A stretch of 64,000 nt of DNA from Nepenthes gracilis (taxonomy: Eukaryota > Streptophyta > Magnoliopsida > Caryophyllales > Nepenthaceae): contig BSYO01000013.1 in NCBI GenBank assembly GCA_033239525.1, positions 5,666,501 through 5,730,500 of the forward strand, given 5' to 3'. This document shows, in pieces, positions 35,400 to 49,300 of the stretch (position 1 is its first letter; each line of letters starts with the position of its first letter). The notes under the pieces are model-generated. The model was not told the origin of the DNA, ran no database searches, and saw only the letters and a list, made by a program, of their open reading frames with translations. The translations under genes were made by a program, and so were the position numbers.

Positions 35400-37680
35400 C
35401 TTCTCTGATTTAATCACATAATAATACTGATACCAAAATAAAGCTTATATGCATATACGGTCTAACAAATAAAATAGGGTCAACCATTACATACCAATAT
35501 CGAAAATTCTAATACTTAGATATAATTAATGTGATCCAAAAAATGGCCAAACTATCCCCATTCGGCTCAATCCACACTTTATCTACTCAAAACATAATTG
35601 TTATAAGAAAAAAAAAATATCTAAAAAAAATTCAAATAAGCAAATAGCAAAATCTCATACATAAATTTGGAGCAACACACCGGCTCAAATCCAAATTGTA
35701 GAAACTAAATGTTAATCTTATCCATTACAATAAAACTGAAAAACAGACCTAAAATTATAAATAAAATTTCTAACTAAAATCCGTCAAGAATTTAATCCTT
35801 TAACAACCCAATGCCCACTGATCTAGAAGGATTTTAAAGCATTTCCATGAACGCTCAACAAAATATATATATATATATATATTTTTATTATATGAATATA
35901 TATAAGTAAAATAAATATAAAGAATAGTAAATCATGTTAAGATAAAGAAATTTAAAATGTTTGATTTTTTATAAACATGCTCTAAAATATAATTGTATAT
36001 GAAATGTCCAACATATACAATTATATGAAACATACGAAACTCCATAAAACACGTATAAAAATGTATCAAGAGCATAAAAACCTTGAAAATTATGTCAAAA
36101 ATATGTGAAAACTTAATAACCAAAGACTTGTGACTCACATACCGACTAATCAAATGACAAATTTTAAAAATCAAACTATATGTATTTCTAATAGTTTCGG
36201 TTAATATACTATTATTCAAGACTCGCATATAGACCGTCTGTAACACTTATGAACCGGGTCAAATGTCACTTTGTTTAACCAACTATGGATGATAGACGTG
36301 ATCTTAAAATTGCGTGAAACATACCAGGACATATCTAAATATAAATCATTAATTCTCCTATAATAGTTTTATTGAGTCAAAACAGTAAACTCCAAATTAC
36401 ATTTCATACATCTTAAACTTTTTCAAATTATAGAAAAAATAAAATCTTTATTTTATTTTATAAACTAGAGTTTCTGTCCAATATTTGAATAAATATAGTA
36501 TGTAAAGTCAAATAATTAAAAATTTATGATTTTCTTAACAATATATCAAATATATGTATGAATCTTCGAAATGTTTGAATGTTCTTAGAAAAATGACATA
36601 CATGCAACAAATATTCAAATGGCAGAAAAAATGGAGAGATACATGTACATTTAAGCAGTAATTGAAATAAAAATCAAAAGATTTTAACAATTAAGTAAAT
36701 AATAGATTTAGATATAATTGTCCTAAATAAAATATTTATCCAATTTAATACAAAATAGCTTTAAAATCACCTTTGTCTACATTTTCTCCACTCTTCTCTC
36801 TCTCTTTTTTCCTTTTCTTCTCTATTCTATGGAAATTGCTCAAACATCAGGCAAAAGGTTTGATAAACCTAAACTAGTACACGAGTACCCATCAAGTGTA
36901 TAAAACCTAGTCGCATGCACGCACAAACATGCCTAACCTACGCTTGAGTAACATCTATTCTATCCAAATCACGAATGAGTATCACTTCTACTGCTCAAAT
37001 CACACACGAGCATGTATCATGTGTTCGTCAAGCGAAGTGATTCTATCTCAAACACACATAGGTGCGGCTCATGCATCCATTAGGCACCGAATCTCAATCT
37101 TCCAAGCTTGATTTTCTTACAACTTTCATCAAAGAATTACCTTCAATATTTACCAAACGTATAAAAATCCTAAAATCTTAAACACAAATCCGAAATTCAA
37201 GTGATACGTACACTTTCTTCGAAACAAAAGGAGGAAACCCATCCGCAAAGGACATGGACGGGATGCTCGGGAATCACCAACACCAGGGCAAATCGCATCC
37301 TAAACCATCACGTCAGTAACAAGGCCGATAATTTCATGAACTAAGCATTGCTCGAAGCACTTCGGGTGCGGAGCGACCTCTAGGAGAACACCAACCCCTA
37401 GACCAAGTTCAACTCTAATAGCGCGGCTGGATTCAAGGCAAGTGGGTCACATCCGCCTTCGTTCTGATTAATATCTTCAATATATTCACTGAATCTGTTA
37501 ATAAGATGGCGTCCCAAGGTCGAATGCTTCTTCAGATGGACCTGAAGAATCTCAAGGAAGTCTACCAACTCCTGGACAACCGAGCGGAGGACACCTTCCT
37601 ACAAAATTGGAAGCAGCCCGGAAGGACAGGAACAATGACCAGTGGTCAGGGCCGCTGCCGACTCCAGACAGAAAGAAAAA
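35400..37680. other. Non-coding region, repeat-like
   Basis: No gene supported. Contains an (AT)n run at 35863-35882, AT-rich DNA, a CT-rich stretch near 36790-36830 and a GC-richer portion at 37210-37690. An open frame at 37506-37715 in that GC-richer portion has a plausible composition but no recognisable domain. The transition from AT-rich to GC-rich sequence resembles an LTR-to-internal boundary of a retrotransposon, which remains unproven. Confidence 0.3.
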
Positions 37681-38075
37681 GGCTTATGATACATTTTGTT
37701 ATTATAATAGAATAAGATAGGAATAGAATATAATAAAAATAAAGTTGAAATTATTATTCTTATATTTAATTGTTAGAATAGAATAATGTAGGAATTAATA
37801 TTTCATTATTTAGTTTATAGAATAGTATAAGAAATAAAGTAAAAATAGTAATAATAATAATAAAACGTAATAATAATAATAACAATACGTAACAATAATA
37901 ATAATAATAAACGTAGTAATAATAATAATAATTACAAAGAATAATAATAATTATTATTATTATTATAAATAAAAATAATAAATAGGTAAGAATATTTATT
38001 CCTACGTATTCTCACAAAAATATTTATTTTTAATTAAATTATAATAAAATAAAAAAATATTTATTACTAAAAAAT
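37681..38075. mobile_element. Decayed second copy of the 30.5-kb MITE family
   Basis: Follows the left half of the 30513-31283 element word for word after C-to-T and G-to-A changes: ATTTTGTTATTATAATAGAATAAG against the GTTTGGTTGCTGGAATGGAATAAG pattern, then ATATTTAATTGTTAGAATAGA and a TATTTAGTTTATAGAAT box, ending in an (AAT)n array. Nearly all visible differences are transitions of the kind expected from deaminated methylcytosine. The right terminal repeat is not identifiable. Confidence 0.65.
37846..37968. repeat. (AAT)n microsatellite inside the MITE relic
   Basis: Interrupted AAT triplets with ACGTAATAAT interruptions and a switch to ATT triplets near 37950. It occupies the same relative place as the larger array in the related element. 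Confidence 0.9.
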
Positions 38076-38099
38076 AAAAAGGGAATGCAGGAGATCAAG

Positions 38100-40030
38100 G
38101 GCCAGGGTTAGGAGACAAAGGAGAGAGAATAGAGAAACAATTGTAATGCCAATCACAATAAGTATGAGTTTTGGCTTAAATGAGATATCATTTCCCGCCG
38201 GTGTCTCAAAGATTTCTATTGTACCCTCTAATATTTCTTAATTTATCATATAAATATAACTTTTATATTCAAATATTTGTAAGAGTCTGTATTTTTTCCA
38301 TCTGTGCCTTTGTTGTTGTACTTTTCCAGGGTGTCTTTGTTGTTATAGATTTTCAATTTTATAAATATTGTACATTTTATAAATTTAGATTTTTTAAGTA
38401 ATTATTATTTTTCTAAAATAATTCTTCAATTTCAGAAAATCCTATTTTTATAATACTTTGGGATAATTTTATTCATACAAAATACTGTCATATAAATACT
38501 TTATTGTATCTCCAAATGATTCAAATAAATCCATGTATATTTGTAAAAGATGAATATTAACTTAAGGAAAGTAATGTCATAACTTGTTTTGAAATCATTC
38601 CTTAAATTATTATTTAAAATTAGACATATTTGATTTTCAAAATTCATTCTATTTTTAACAATATTGAAGTTATAATAATAACATTTAAGAATCTAAAATA
38701 AATAACATCCGTAATTTTCAAGTAGGATGAATTTGATGGCAAAAAAGCATGTATTTTTTATTGGTGTCTTTTTTAATCATGTATGTTATTAACACGCCAA
38801 AACTTAAAGAAAAAGCTTGAATTCAACACAATTGGGACACTTTTGAAGAGTTATGCCGAGGCCATATCATTAAAAGCATGTCAAACTCTTTATTCAATAG
38901 TTATCTATGTAAACTAGTTGCCAAATAATTATGTGAGAAATTTAAAGTGATTTATATGCAAGGGGTTGTGACAGGTAAGAAATTTCTTGTTAGCTGTTTT
39001 AATAATTATAAGATGATTGATAATAGATCCGCTATGAAGTAACTATATAAAATTGAACGTGTTCTAGACAATTAAAGTTTAAAAATAATTTTTTTAAAAA
39101 AAAATTATAAATTTATAAATTAAAAGTTGAGTTGCATTATAAAATATTTGTAAAATATTTAAAAACTGATAAAGTAGTAAATATTATAACTTAAATTATT
39201 GTGAATCTTTTAAAAACGTAATTTAAATTATATATATCACAATTAAATTAAGTGGCAGAATGTAAAAATAAAATACTTACTGAAATAGTTAACACTGTAC
39301 TCTCTAATTCTATTATAAGCCAAGGTCTTTCAAAATAGATATTATTGATTACATGTGATATTCTTAACAGAGTTTTCAATAAAAGAAACAATATAATTTC
39401 ATATAAATTATGGAATAAATAAGGTCTAAGCCCAATTATTTAAGAGTATGGGAATGGAAGGTGTCAGTAAAAATTTACAGACCTAAAAGAAGGAAATTGG
39501 ATGAAAGAGGAATTGAATACATGTATTCTTAGGGTATGCAAAGCACACCAAAGCATAGAGGTTTATGGAGATAGAATCTAATGACTCGATTTTAATTAAT
39601 ATAGTGAAAGAATCAATAGCTATAATATTTAAAAAGGAATAAATTCAAATATATTCTAAGTCATTCAAACAAAAGTAAAATTATGTTATTAAAAGTGGAT
39701 AATTTATTTAAAAAATTAAGAAATTATTACATTTTATAAAAATGTGAAAGTTAAGAAAACAAAATACTATATAGAGTTTATCTCGTCATATTCCTATTAA
39801 GAGGAACAAGTAAATCGATAGAAAGTCAAATTTCTTATTACTTTGATATAAAAGCAGCTTCTACCATTTTCAATAAGGTGACGAAATTTTAAAATACCTT
39901 TCTTATAAATAGGCAAAATAATGATGAGACAAACTCAATCAAGGGAAATCAGACTTCAAAATTACTGGATTTTTAATCAGATTTCAAATTAATTGATTGT
40001 AAATAGATTTTTTTTAAAAAAAAAATCAAA
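38100..40030. other. AT-rich region without a supported feature
   Basis: No coding exon or clear repeat by eye. It probably contains upstream, unrecognisable parts of the copia relic that follows. Confidence 0.4.
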
Positions 40031-40039
40031 GTTGATGGA

Positions 40040-41345
40040 TTTTTTTGACAAATTTAAAGCTAGATTAGTGGCAAAAGGTTTTACTTAAAGCCTGAAAATT
40101 GATTATTTTGATACATATTTTACAATGACTATAATTACTACTATTAGAATATTTATAGCACTTGCCTCAATTAATAATATGGTTTTTGTTAAATGGATGT
40201 TAAAATAGTATTTTTAAATGGTAAATTTGATGAAAAAGTATATATAGAATAACCATAAGGGTCTGTGGTCATGGGATAAGAAGACAAAGTTTGCAATTTA
40301 GTTAAGTGATTGTATATACTAAAACAAGTACCTAATTAATGGCATTAGAAATTCGATGAAATAGTTTTGCTAGTGAATACCAAAAAAATGAATTAAATAA
40401 GTGTATCTATATCAATTTGAATAATGAAAAAAGGAATCATTATTTATTTTTAAATAGATAATCTGTTAATCATTAAAACTAATTTGGAATAAGTTAAAAT
40501 AATAAAGATTTTTTGTCATATAATTTTAACATGAAAGATTTAGACATGGCTAATGTTACCGGAAAATGTACCAAAGATGATAATAGAATTATTAAGGATG
40601 ATAACTTTATAGCATTATCAAAGTCTCATTGTATAGAAAACGTACTAAAGAAATTTAATCTTTGTCATTTTGTTCCATCTTTCGTACTTTTTAATTATAT
40701 TAAAAAGTTAATTTTTAATACTAACCACCCTATAAATCATTTTAAATATATAAAGGTAATCAGATATCTCATATATGTTACAACCTACATTAAATTAGAT
40801 GTAGCATTTGCAATGGGCAAATTAAATAAGTTTATTAGTAATCTGAATAATTTGTACTGGAATGTAGTAAGATGGATTTTGAAATCTTTGATGCATACTT
40901 TAAATTATTATATCAGTTATAATTGATATATTTTGGTCTTAGAAGAATATGCGAATAAAAGTTGGATCACTAATACAAAAGATCATATATCATCTACTAG
41001 GTGGATCTTTACATATGGTGGGAGTGTAATTTATTAAAATTCAAAGAAGCAAATATGCATAATTGATTTTACCATGCAGCCGAGTTTGTTACTTTAGCAT
41101 CTGCAAGTAATGGAGCAGAATAGCTAATGAACTTGTTGTATGAATTTTTGGTAGTGAAATATCCTTAAAGTTTGATAGTGAAGCTACCCAATCAATGATA
41201 TATAGCTAGATCTATAATGAGAAGCCTTAAATATATTGAACTATGACATAGATATGTGAGACAATTGATCTTAAATAGTGTGATCACAGTTGATTTGTAT
41301 AAGGTTTTGTGAAAATATAATAGGTCCTTTAACTAAAATATTATC
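40040..41345 (+). pseudogene. Ty1/copia retrotransposon relic (RT and RNase H)
   Basis: Translated with frameshifts, the plus strand follows copia reverse transcriptase and RNase H. Landmarks are KFKARLVAKGF (40048-40080), a worn MDVK..FLNGKFDEKVYIE box (40195-40250), EDKVCNLVKWLY (40280-40320), the FNMKDLDMANV segment (40525), SHCIENVLKKFN (40627-40665), LDVAFAMGKLNKF (40795-40833), and RNase H traces down to ENIIGPLTK near 41310. The catalytic YVDD region is lost (about 40460). One open frame of 137 codons survives at 40513-40926. No integrase, gag or LTR could be identified. It is dead. Confidence 0.85.
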
Positions 41346-41835
41346 ATTTTTAAAACTTTTAGAGAAATATTTCTCAAACCTATATTTAAAAATTACCAAT
41401 AATTGAACCCTGACATAATATTTGTTATTACTTCATATATTAAGTTCATGTCTTGATATTCTTTTATGTCATTTTTAAAACTTTTAAGGATATGAGTCTC
41501 AAATCTATATTTAAAAATCGTCAATGATTGGATCTTGACATAGTGTTTGTTATTATTTCAAATTTTAAGTTTAATGAGTTAAACTTTTAAAACTTTTAAG
41601 GATATAGGTCTCAAACTTCTATTGAAAAATAACAAATGATTGAACCATGGCATAATATTTGTTATTACTTTATGACTTAAGCTCATGTCTTGATAACCAA
41701 AATATTATCAAGAGATGTGCTTTTTAAAATTTCTAAGATAAAGGTCTTAAACCCATATTTAAAAATTGCTAATGATTAAACATTGACATAATATTTGTTA
41801 TTACTTCATGTATTAAGTTCAATGAGTTAAAATAT
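41346..41835 (+). repeat. Four-copy tandem array after the copia RNase H
   Basis: Four diverged units start at about 41346, 41471, 41584 and 41721 (spacings 125, 113 and 137 bp). Each contains TTTTAAAACTTTTA.GGATAT, a TCTCAAAC.TATATTTAAAAAT box, a TTGACATAATATTTGTTATTA box and, except the last, a following AAGTTCATG-type tail. The array begins right where the RNase H homology ends, so it is probably the 3' untranslated part of the same element. Confidence 0.85.
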
Positions 41836-44800
41836 ATCATAAGAGTGATTATAATATTATGTTATAAGTATTATATTAACTCATTTCTATTCCAAGTGGA
41901 GTTAATAGTGCCTAGGAATTGTAATGAATAAGGGGTGAATTTAAAAATATATCAAGACATATAATATATATATATATTTTTTGATGAAATACTTTAAATT
42001 ATGATGTACTTTCCATAGAAATTTGCCTATTTGGGTATAAAGTATAACCACTTATTGGAGTTTAAAGACTTGACTCCTCAAACACTCATAAATGGATCAG
42101 AACTTGTGATAATGTCAAATGTTGTGAACATATGTTATGTCTTAGATCATATATAACTTATTATTTGAACTAGTCAAATAGAAATATTCATTTAAAGTTT
42201 AGTCTGCTGTACTATTTTTTCTAATTATAACATATTTTACTAAGTAATAGTTTAATTATTAGACACTACTAATTAAACATAATTTTTAGGATTAGTACAG
42301 GATCTAGTGTTTTTTTAAATACTAAAAATGGAGAAGGAATGCTGTAAATTTTTAATTTTATAACTATTATAAAGTATTATATTGAATTGATATTTAAAAA
42401 AGTGACACATATTACGTATCGGTAGTGCATATATATTGCATATATGACAATAGTGGTTGGTTTTGAAAGTTTTATCAACTAATTTAAAAGCCACATTTTC
42501 AATAATCATAACTTTTAACCGTTTTCTAAACCAATACAACTTTTAACCATCACCTCTTTTAAAATGTATTTCCTATATCATCTTTGTTTATATATAGACT
42601 TGTGCTATTGATTTTGAATAATATCAAATATCAATAAAATTAATGTTTTCTTAGAAATTATTTATCCATGAAGATAATTTTTTGGCATCACAAATCTTGT
42701 TTTTATTATAGTTTTGATTTTAATTTCATTAATACAAAAAACAATCAAACAAAAATTTTATTGTGTATCTGAGATGATTCGTACAAATTTATTTATATTT
42801 CTAAATGACACATATTATTTTAATAAAAATAATATTTTAATACATCTTAAATCCATTCCTTAAGATATCCTTTCAAATCGGATGAGTTGTATTCTCATAA
42901 TCTCCTATGTTTCCAACAATTATAAAACTATAAAACATAGGGAAATGTGTTATTTTTTATGCATTGTTATGGCCACGTCACAATGAGAAAGATTGCCTTT
43001 GTTAATAACATATAAAATATCTAAGAATTAGCCCTAGATTTTTATAGGTCTTATTTATGTTAATAATGATCCTCAAAAGAAAAATATTATTTGTTAACTA
43101 TTTATAATCTTTCTATAACCCATTCTCGAGATTTCTCTTTATCTCTCTCTCACTATATATATATATTGATGAACAAGTGCTAGTTAAGCCACATTTATAC
43201 TTTAAAGTAATAGGGATACTCAATATATCTTTTATCTTTTTGTCTAAATAAAAGTTTAATAAAAAAATTTTAAGTTATAAAAAATTATAAGTAGTATTTT
43301 TAAAATAATTTTTTTTATTATAAATATCTATTAAATATTTAACCCAATATTAATTTTTTTTTAAAAAAAAAACCATTTAAATAATTTTTAAAATTTTTAA
43401 TCTTATGTGTTTAAAATTTTTTCATTCAATAAATAATAGAGAGATGTACAATGAAATATATGTCTCCCAAATATGGTGTGTAGTTGTGCCCAAAAGAGCG
43501 GCGGGTTAGTCACATTGTTTTGGATCGAATTAACATTATATTTAGACTGGATACATCTTTCAGTTTAAATAAAAATTTGTAACTGATAAATTAAGTATTT
43601 TAAATTTTATTATGTTATCTCGACCAAAAAATCATACTGTGTATGCCCATAGTAAAAATATAATAATAATAATGATAGAGACAGATTTCAAGATTTTTTT
43701 TATTATATGTACTTTTTTATAATAAAATCTAATTTACATTAAAAAAATATTTAAAACTAAAATATTTATAATTTAAGCAGACAAAATTAGTCATTTTTAT
43801 CTGCAATTATGTCAATCTCAAAAAAATTTAATCATAGTATTACGTCACATATACTAGAATATTAAATTATTCTTAAATTTTTATCTAATAATTTGAATTT
43901 TGAGTTCATTTTTTAATTTAATATCAGCATTTTATTGATCTAAGTGCTTATTCCTAAAATTTTCCCTTAGTTACTTTTCAGCATCAATCTTAAATCTCTG
44001 TACTTGTTTACAAAGGTTCACAAGGTTAGAAACAAAATAATACTTAGGAAATATTCTTTAATTATTTTTTAGACACCTCTAGAATGATGTGACCTTAATC
44101 TATTAATATATTTTTACGTAAATTTATTAATATAAATAAATGAATATAAAATTATATTATCGAATACGTTTTAAAAAATAACTAAAAAATATGTACTAAT
44201 ATCACTATGTGAAATAATAGTTGTTTTTGTAATTATAAGAGATTGTAAAATAATGATAAAATATCTTTTTATTTAAATAAAGGTAAAAAAATTATTAGTA
44301 TAAATTCTTATATTATTTTTCTTGCTATTACTATATATTCAATATTAAAAAATTAACTCTTAATTTATTCATAATTATTTCAGATAAGTAATTAAATATA
44401 AAAATAATAATTTTTAACTTTATTTTTAATTCTATTTTTATCTTATTTTATTATTTGATAATAATTATTTTTATTTTTATTTTATTTTAATAATTAAATA
44501 TATTATCAAAGAATAAAAATTAACGTGCCGATGATCAAAGGCTGATGTGAGTGTGCAGATGATGAGGAGGTATCAGTACATATTAACTGACTTTGTTTGC
44601 AAGTTCTTTCAGTGGAAGCATTGCTGTGGTTGTGACGTCCATGTTTTTCCTTTAAAAAAGCAAAATACCGACCGCTGAAAAGCAATGGTGGTTTGCAGCC
44701 GTTGGATTATATTATTAAATGGTTAATATTTAAATTTTTAAATAAATGATCTTTTAAATATAAAAAAATACTAATTATATATATATTTTTTTAAAAAATT

Positions 44801-45853
44801 TAAATAGATAGCACATGATCGAATGGTTGATGGTGAATCGAAGAGGGGCTCCAACGCCGATCGGTTGCATGGTAGAATTTCCGTACGAATGGGGAGTTTT
44901 TACAGAAAATAAAAATCAGAAATGTTTGGTAAAAAAAATTTAATCGATGTTTTTTTTTTTTTTGATAATTTTTAGAGAATATTTGATTTATGCATTTTGA
45001 ACAAAATCATTTAAGCGTAATGTTAGGCAGACTGTGTAAGCGATTTATTCCAGGCTTTATTGGTGTTTTATCTGTAAAATTTAAATTTAAATTTAAAAAT
45101 ATAAATTTAATTTAAATTTTTTAAAAATCAAAATTAGGTAAAATTTAAATTTAATTACTTAAATTATATAAGAATGATAATTTTAAGAGAAAAATAAACT
45201 TAAAGTAAGGTTAATTTTTTATCCATACATATATATTCTAAATTTTTTAATATATAAAATATAATATAATATAATTCAAAGTAATTTTTTTGGATATAAA
45301 TAATATTTTATAGATATATATTATTTTAATATATTTTAAACAATATTTTTTTATTAAAATATTAAATTATATTTTTTAAATAATATTTTATATAATGTAA
45401 AAAATAAATTTAAAAAATAAAACCATTATTGGATAGGCTCTACCTTACTCATATAATTAAAAATATTTAATCAATGAGTTTTATATTATTTAATTTTATC
45501 ATATCTAATTAATAATTAATTTTAATTTTAAAATTTAAATTCTTTATTCTTTTCTTAAAAATTATAAAGTACTATCCTATATTATTTTTTAATTTCAAAA
45601 ATTTTGTGCATAAAATTATATTTCAGTTTTACCTAACACCAAACAATAAAATTATAATAAATCCTAAAATTTAAATTCTAATTTTAAATTTTAGGCTCAA
45701 CCAAACGATGCCCGAAAGTAATTGCCTCGTCACCCGCGAAAAAGAAAACATGCATTTTTCCAAAGAAACAAAACTTAAAGCAGATTAATTGTGAAAGTAA
45801 TAGCTAAATGATATAAACCGAAATTTGTAAATAATATTTTTTTTGGTAAGTAA

Positions 45854-45884
<31 letters not shown>

Positions 45885-46094
45885 TTGAAAAATTGAAATA
45901 AGGCTAATAGGAGAACCGATTTATTTTCATGCCAAGTCAGTTTACTATGAAAGTTATCCATTTAATCAAAATACATAATGAGAAAATTAAGAAAAGAGGG
46001 AAGGATTTTTTTTTTTTTTTGGTATTTATCGATTGAAATAAAAATAAATGATAAACTCGAGAAAAAGTATCATGGAGAATTTACAAAAAATGAA
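41836..46094. other. AT-rich intergenic region upstream of CESA7
   Basis: Over 4 kb of very AT-rich DNA with homopolymer runs and an (AAT)n microsatellite at 45854-45882. Slightly GC-richer islands at 44520-44700 and 44820-44890 are unique by eye and without a domain. I see no gene. Confidence 0.45.
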
Positions 46095-46384
46095 TTTTGA
46101 TTATATATATATTTATATATATAATCCAAGATGTTGATAGGAAGCCTAAGAGGCTGGAGAAGTGGTTGGGCACTTGAGAATCGAGGAAGCTTCACTTACA
46201 GGCAATGGCGACTCAGCAACCAACTTTGCCATGTTATTGACAGAAGAGGTGAAGAGAGTGATCATCTCCATCTTCCTACCTTCACTGATAAAAAACAAAC
46301 CCCTCTTCACATCTCCATCCTGATTCCATTCTCATCGTCGCCGCTGGCTGCTGCCGTTGCCTGCCACCACACCCTCCAACCAGC
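46095..46384 (+). promoter_or_regulatory. CESA7 proximal promoter and 5' UTR
   Basis: TATATATATATTTATATATA at about 46104-46123 is the TATA-type candidate, about 270 bp before the start codon. The following 260 bp are GC-richer, as expected of a transcribed leader. An ACCAACT word at 46219-46225 matches the secondary-wall MYB element consensus ACC(A/T)A(A/C)(T/C), which MYB46-class regulators bind upstream of secondary-wall CESA genes. A 7-bp match is weak evidence and here would lie in the leader. Confidence 0.35.
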
Positions 46385-49300
46385 ATGGAAGCGAGCGCCG
46401 GACTTGTCGCGGGTTCTCATAACCGGAATGAGCTCGTGGTCATTCATGGCCATGAAGAGGTAGGAGTCCCCACAACTGCGTACGCATAAACGCGCGTACA
46501 CATGCATGCATTGTCACTTTGTTGGTGTTTGCCGTGAATGTATGGAATGGGGGTGCTAAGACGCCATAAGGATATTGTAGTCTCTCTTACTCATATGACG
46601 TTGTTAGATCTCAAATCTAATTGTTCATATTTTTTTAATTTTAAAAAAATAAAAATATATATATATTTATTTTTATTATTTATGAAAAAAAACGCAGGCT
46701 ATTAGATTTGAGATCCAATAACGTCATAGAGGTTACGACATCTATACGGCTTCGTAGCCCCCTACTTCTCCAAATGTAATGATATTTTAGCCTGCAAATG
46801 AGTAATCAAAACCAATTTGAACCGCTCGACCAACTGGTTAAATCATAATCCATGGAAAAAATGGTTTAAAAAACTGAAAAAAAAAAGTCGAATTAGACTG
46901 TGCAACTTCTCTATGAACAGCTTAGGTTTGGTGCTTAATTAACATAAAACCCCCAAACAAAACTCCAAGAAAACTGCATACGAAGTTTATCAGTACTTTG
47001 CTTTGAGTGCAGCCTAAGCCTTTGAAGGATATGAGCGGGCAAGTGTGCGAGATATGCGGTGACGAGATCGGCCTGACGGTGGACGGAGACTTGTTCGTGG
47101 CGTGCGACGAGTGCGGATTTCCGGCTTGCCGGCCGTGCTATGAGTATGAAAGAAGAGAAGGGAGCCAACTTTGCCCCCAGTGCAAGACCAGATACAAGAG
47201 GCTCAAAGGTAACGCAGGCTTGCATAGGATTTGGGGCATATGACTTCTTTGGAAAGATATAAAAAAATTACATATATTTATTAATTTGATATTAAAAATA
47301 TTTATTTAGATAATTTTTTTTTAATTTTAAATTTTATCAGTTAGATTTTTCTCATCTAATGAATAAAATAAAGATAGATATGGTATATCTTTCTACAATA
47401 TACATCATTCTTAAATCTGACATGCATATCTTTAGGGATATGATACGTCTTTCAAATGAAATGTACTCAATGCTTCTTCATAAAAATTCAATTGTGGAAA
47501 CTTTACGGTATAAAAACAAAAATTATATATAGTATTTTTATAGTTTTTTATAATATTAATATTTATTAAATATTTAACCTAATAAATAAAAAATTTAAAA
47601 ATAATTATTTATATAATTTTTTTTTAAATTTTAAATCTCATCTATTAAACACTTTTTCCGATGAATAAGAAAGATATGTATTGAATAGAGATGCACCCAA
47701 CCAAATTCCAGAGATCGTCCCCACCAATAAATGAAGAGATTTAAGATATAAAAAATTATATATGATATTTTTTTAAATAAATTTTTATAATATTAATATA
47801 TATTAAACATTTAATCAAATAAAAAAAATTTTAAAAATAATAATTTAGATAATATTTTATAAATATTAAACTCATCCGTTAGATAAAAAGATAATTATAA
47901 AATAATTATATATAAATTCTAAGAATATTATTTTTCTATAAAAATAACCGTTGTATAACATTCACGTCACCTATTTCATGTCAAAAAAAGGGTGGTCGAT
48001 CATATAGCTAAACTCCTGGGACTTCGAAAGAAAGCTATTGTGAGATTTATAACAACGCAACAATTCATTTGTTTAAGGGTCAATGAAAATGCAGTATTTA
48101 TTTAATATTTATATTAATTATGATCATATTAAGATCGAATATATCTAATATTATGTATTAATATTGAATATATCAAAATAAAAAAAATTAAAAAATATAA
48201 GCTGAAATGGATATTTCAATCAATATATTAGTCAAATATTGGATGTGAAATTTAGAGTTTAGAGTTAGCCAATTTTTTAGATATTAATCGATATATTGCG
48301 ATATAACGCAAATACGACAGCATATTATGATATTTTTATGGTATTGAGAAATATTAATGTTGGAGAAATTCAATATTAATACGTAGTAGTTAGATATTTT
48401 TATCTACTATCATCATGAATTATTTCACGTAAGAAGCTCTTTTAACATACCTTTGCTATGAACAAAATTCAAGGTTGCCCAAGGGTGGAGGGAGATGAGG
48501 ATGAAGAGGATACAGACGATATTGAGCATGAATTTAACATTGAAGACGAGCAGAATAAGAACAGGTATCTGGCTGAGGCAATGCTTTATGGAAAGATGAA
48601 CTATGGAAGAGGCCCTGAGGATGAAGAAAGCCCCCAGTTTCCACCAGTGATAACCGGTGTTCGCTCCCGACCGGTAAATTTTAAAAAAAATAATTCAACA
48701 CAGCAAACGAATAAACTCAGCAATGAAATCGTTGCTTGATTTTCATAAACTTCTAATCCAAAAAAGATATATATATATATACATATACATTCATCAATCA
48801 CAACGTTTGCATGGATGCATTTATGCAGGTGAGCGGTGAGTTTCCGATATCAAGTCTTGGTGGAGAACAGATACCTTCTTCGCTGCATAGGCGTGTTCAT
48901 CCTTACCCTACCTCTGAGCCCGGTAATATCTATGCAAAATCTGTCTTCTTCGGATCGTTTGTAGTAAATCATAGTTCTCGTCCCATCCTGGTTGCAGAAG
49001 AGCTGGTAAAAATTTACTTTGGCAACTAGTATTTTGCTAAACGTGATAAATAGTTGATCATGGTAGCACGACAAGCAGTATAGACAAGCAAAGGCAGTCA
49101 AGCATTCAAAAGAATACCAGAGTTATACCCAACGTTTCAGCTGCCTAAATCAAAATAGACGTGTGCCTGCGTCATATAGAATATGTTGTTGGCGGGCAAC
49201 GAGAGGCCTACTTACCAAAATATAGGAACAGTTTTCTCCTGTTGGCTGGAATGAACGGCCAACTAATATGGCACAATGAGCACTGTGAAGTAGAGAGTAG

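Noticed and set aside
41346..41835. CRISPR-like repeat-spacer pattern
   Set aside because: Units are directly tandem and diverged, with no conserved short repeat plus unique spacers, and the context is a plant retrotransposon.
46131..46463. Open frame overlapping CESA7 exon 1 in another frame
   Set aside because: Exon 1 of CESA7 encodes the conserved N-terminus in a different frame and continues into exon 2; this frame is a shadow.
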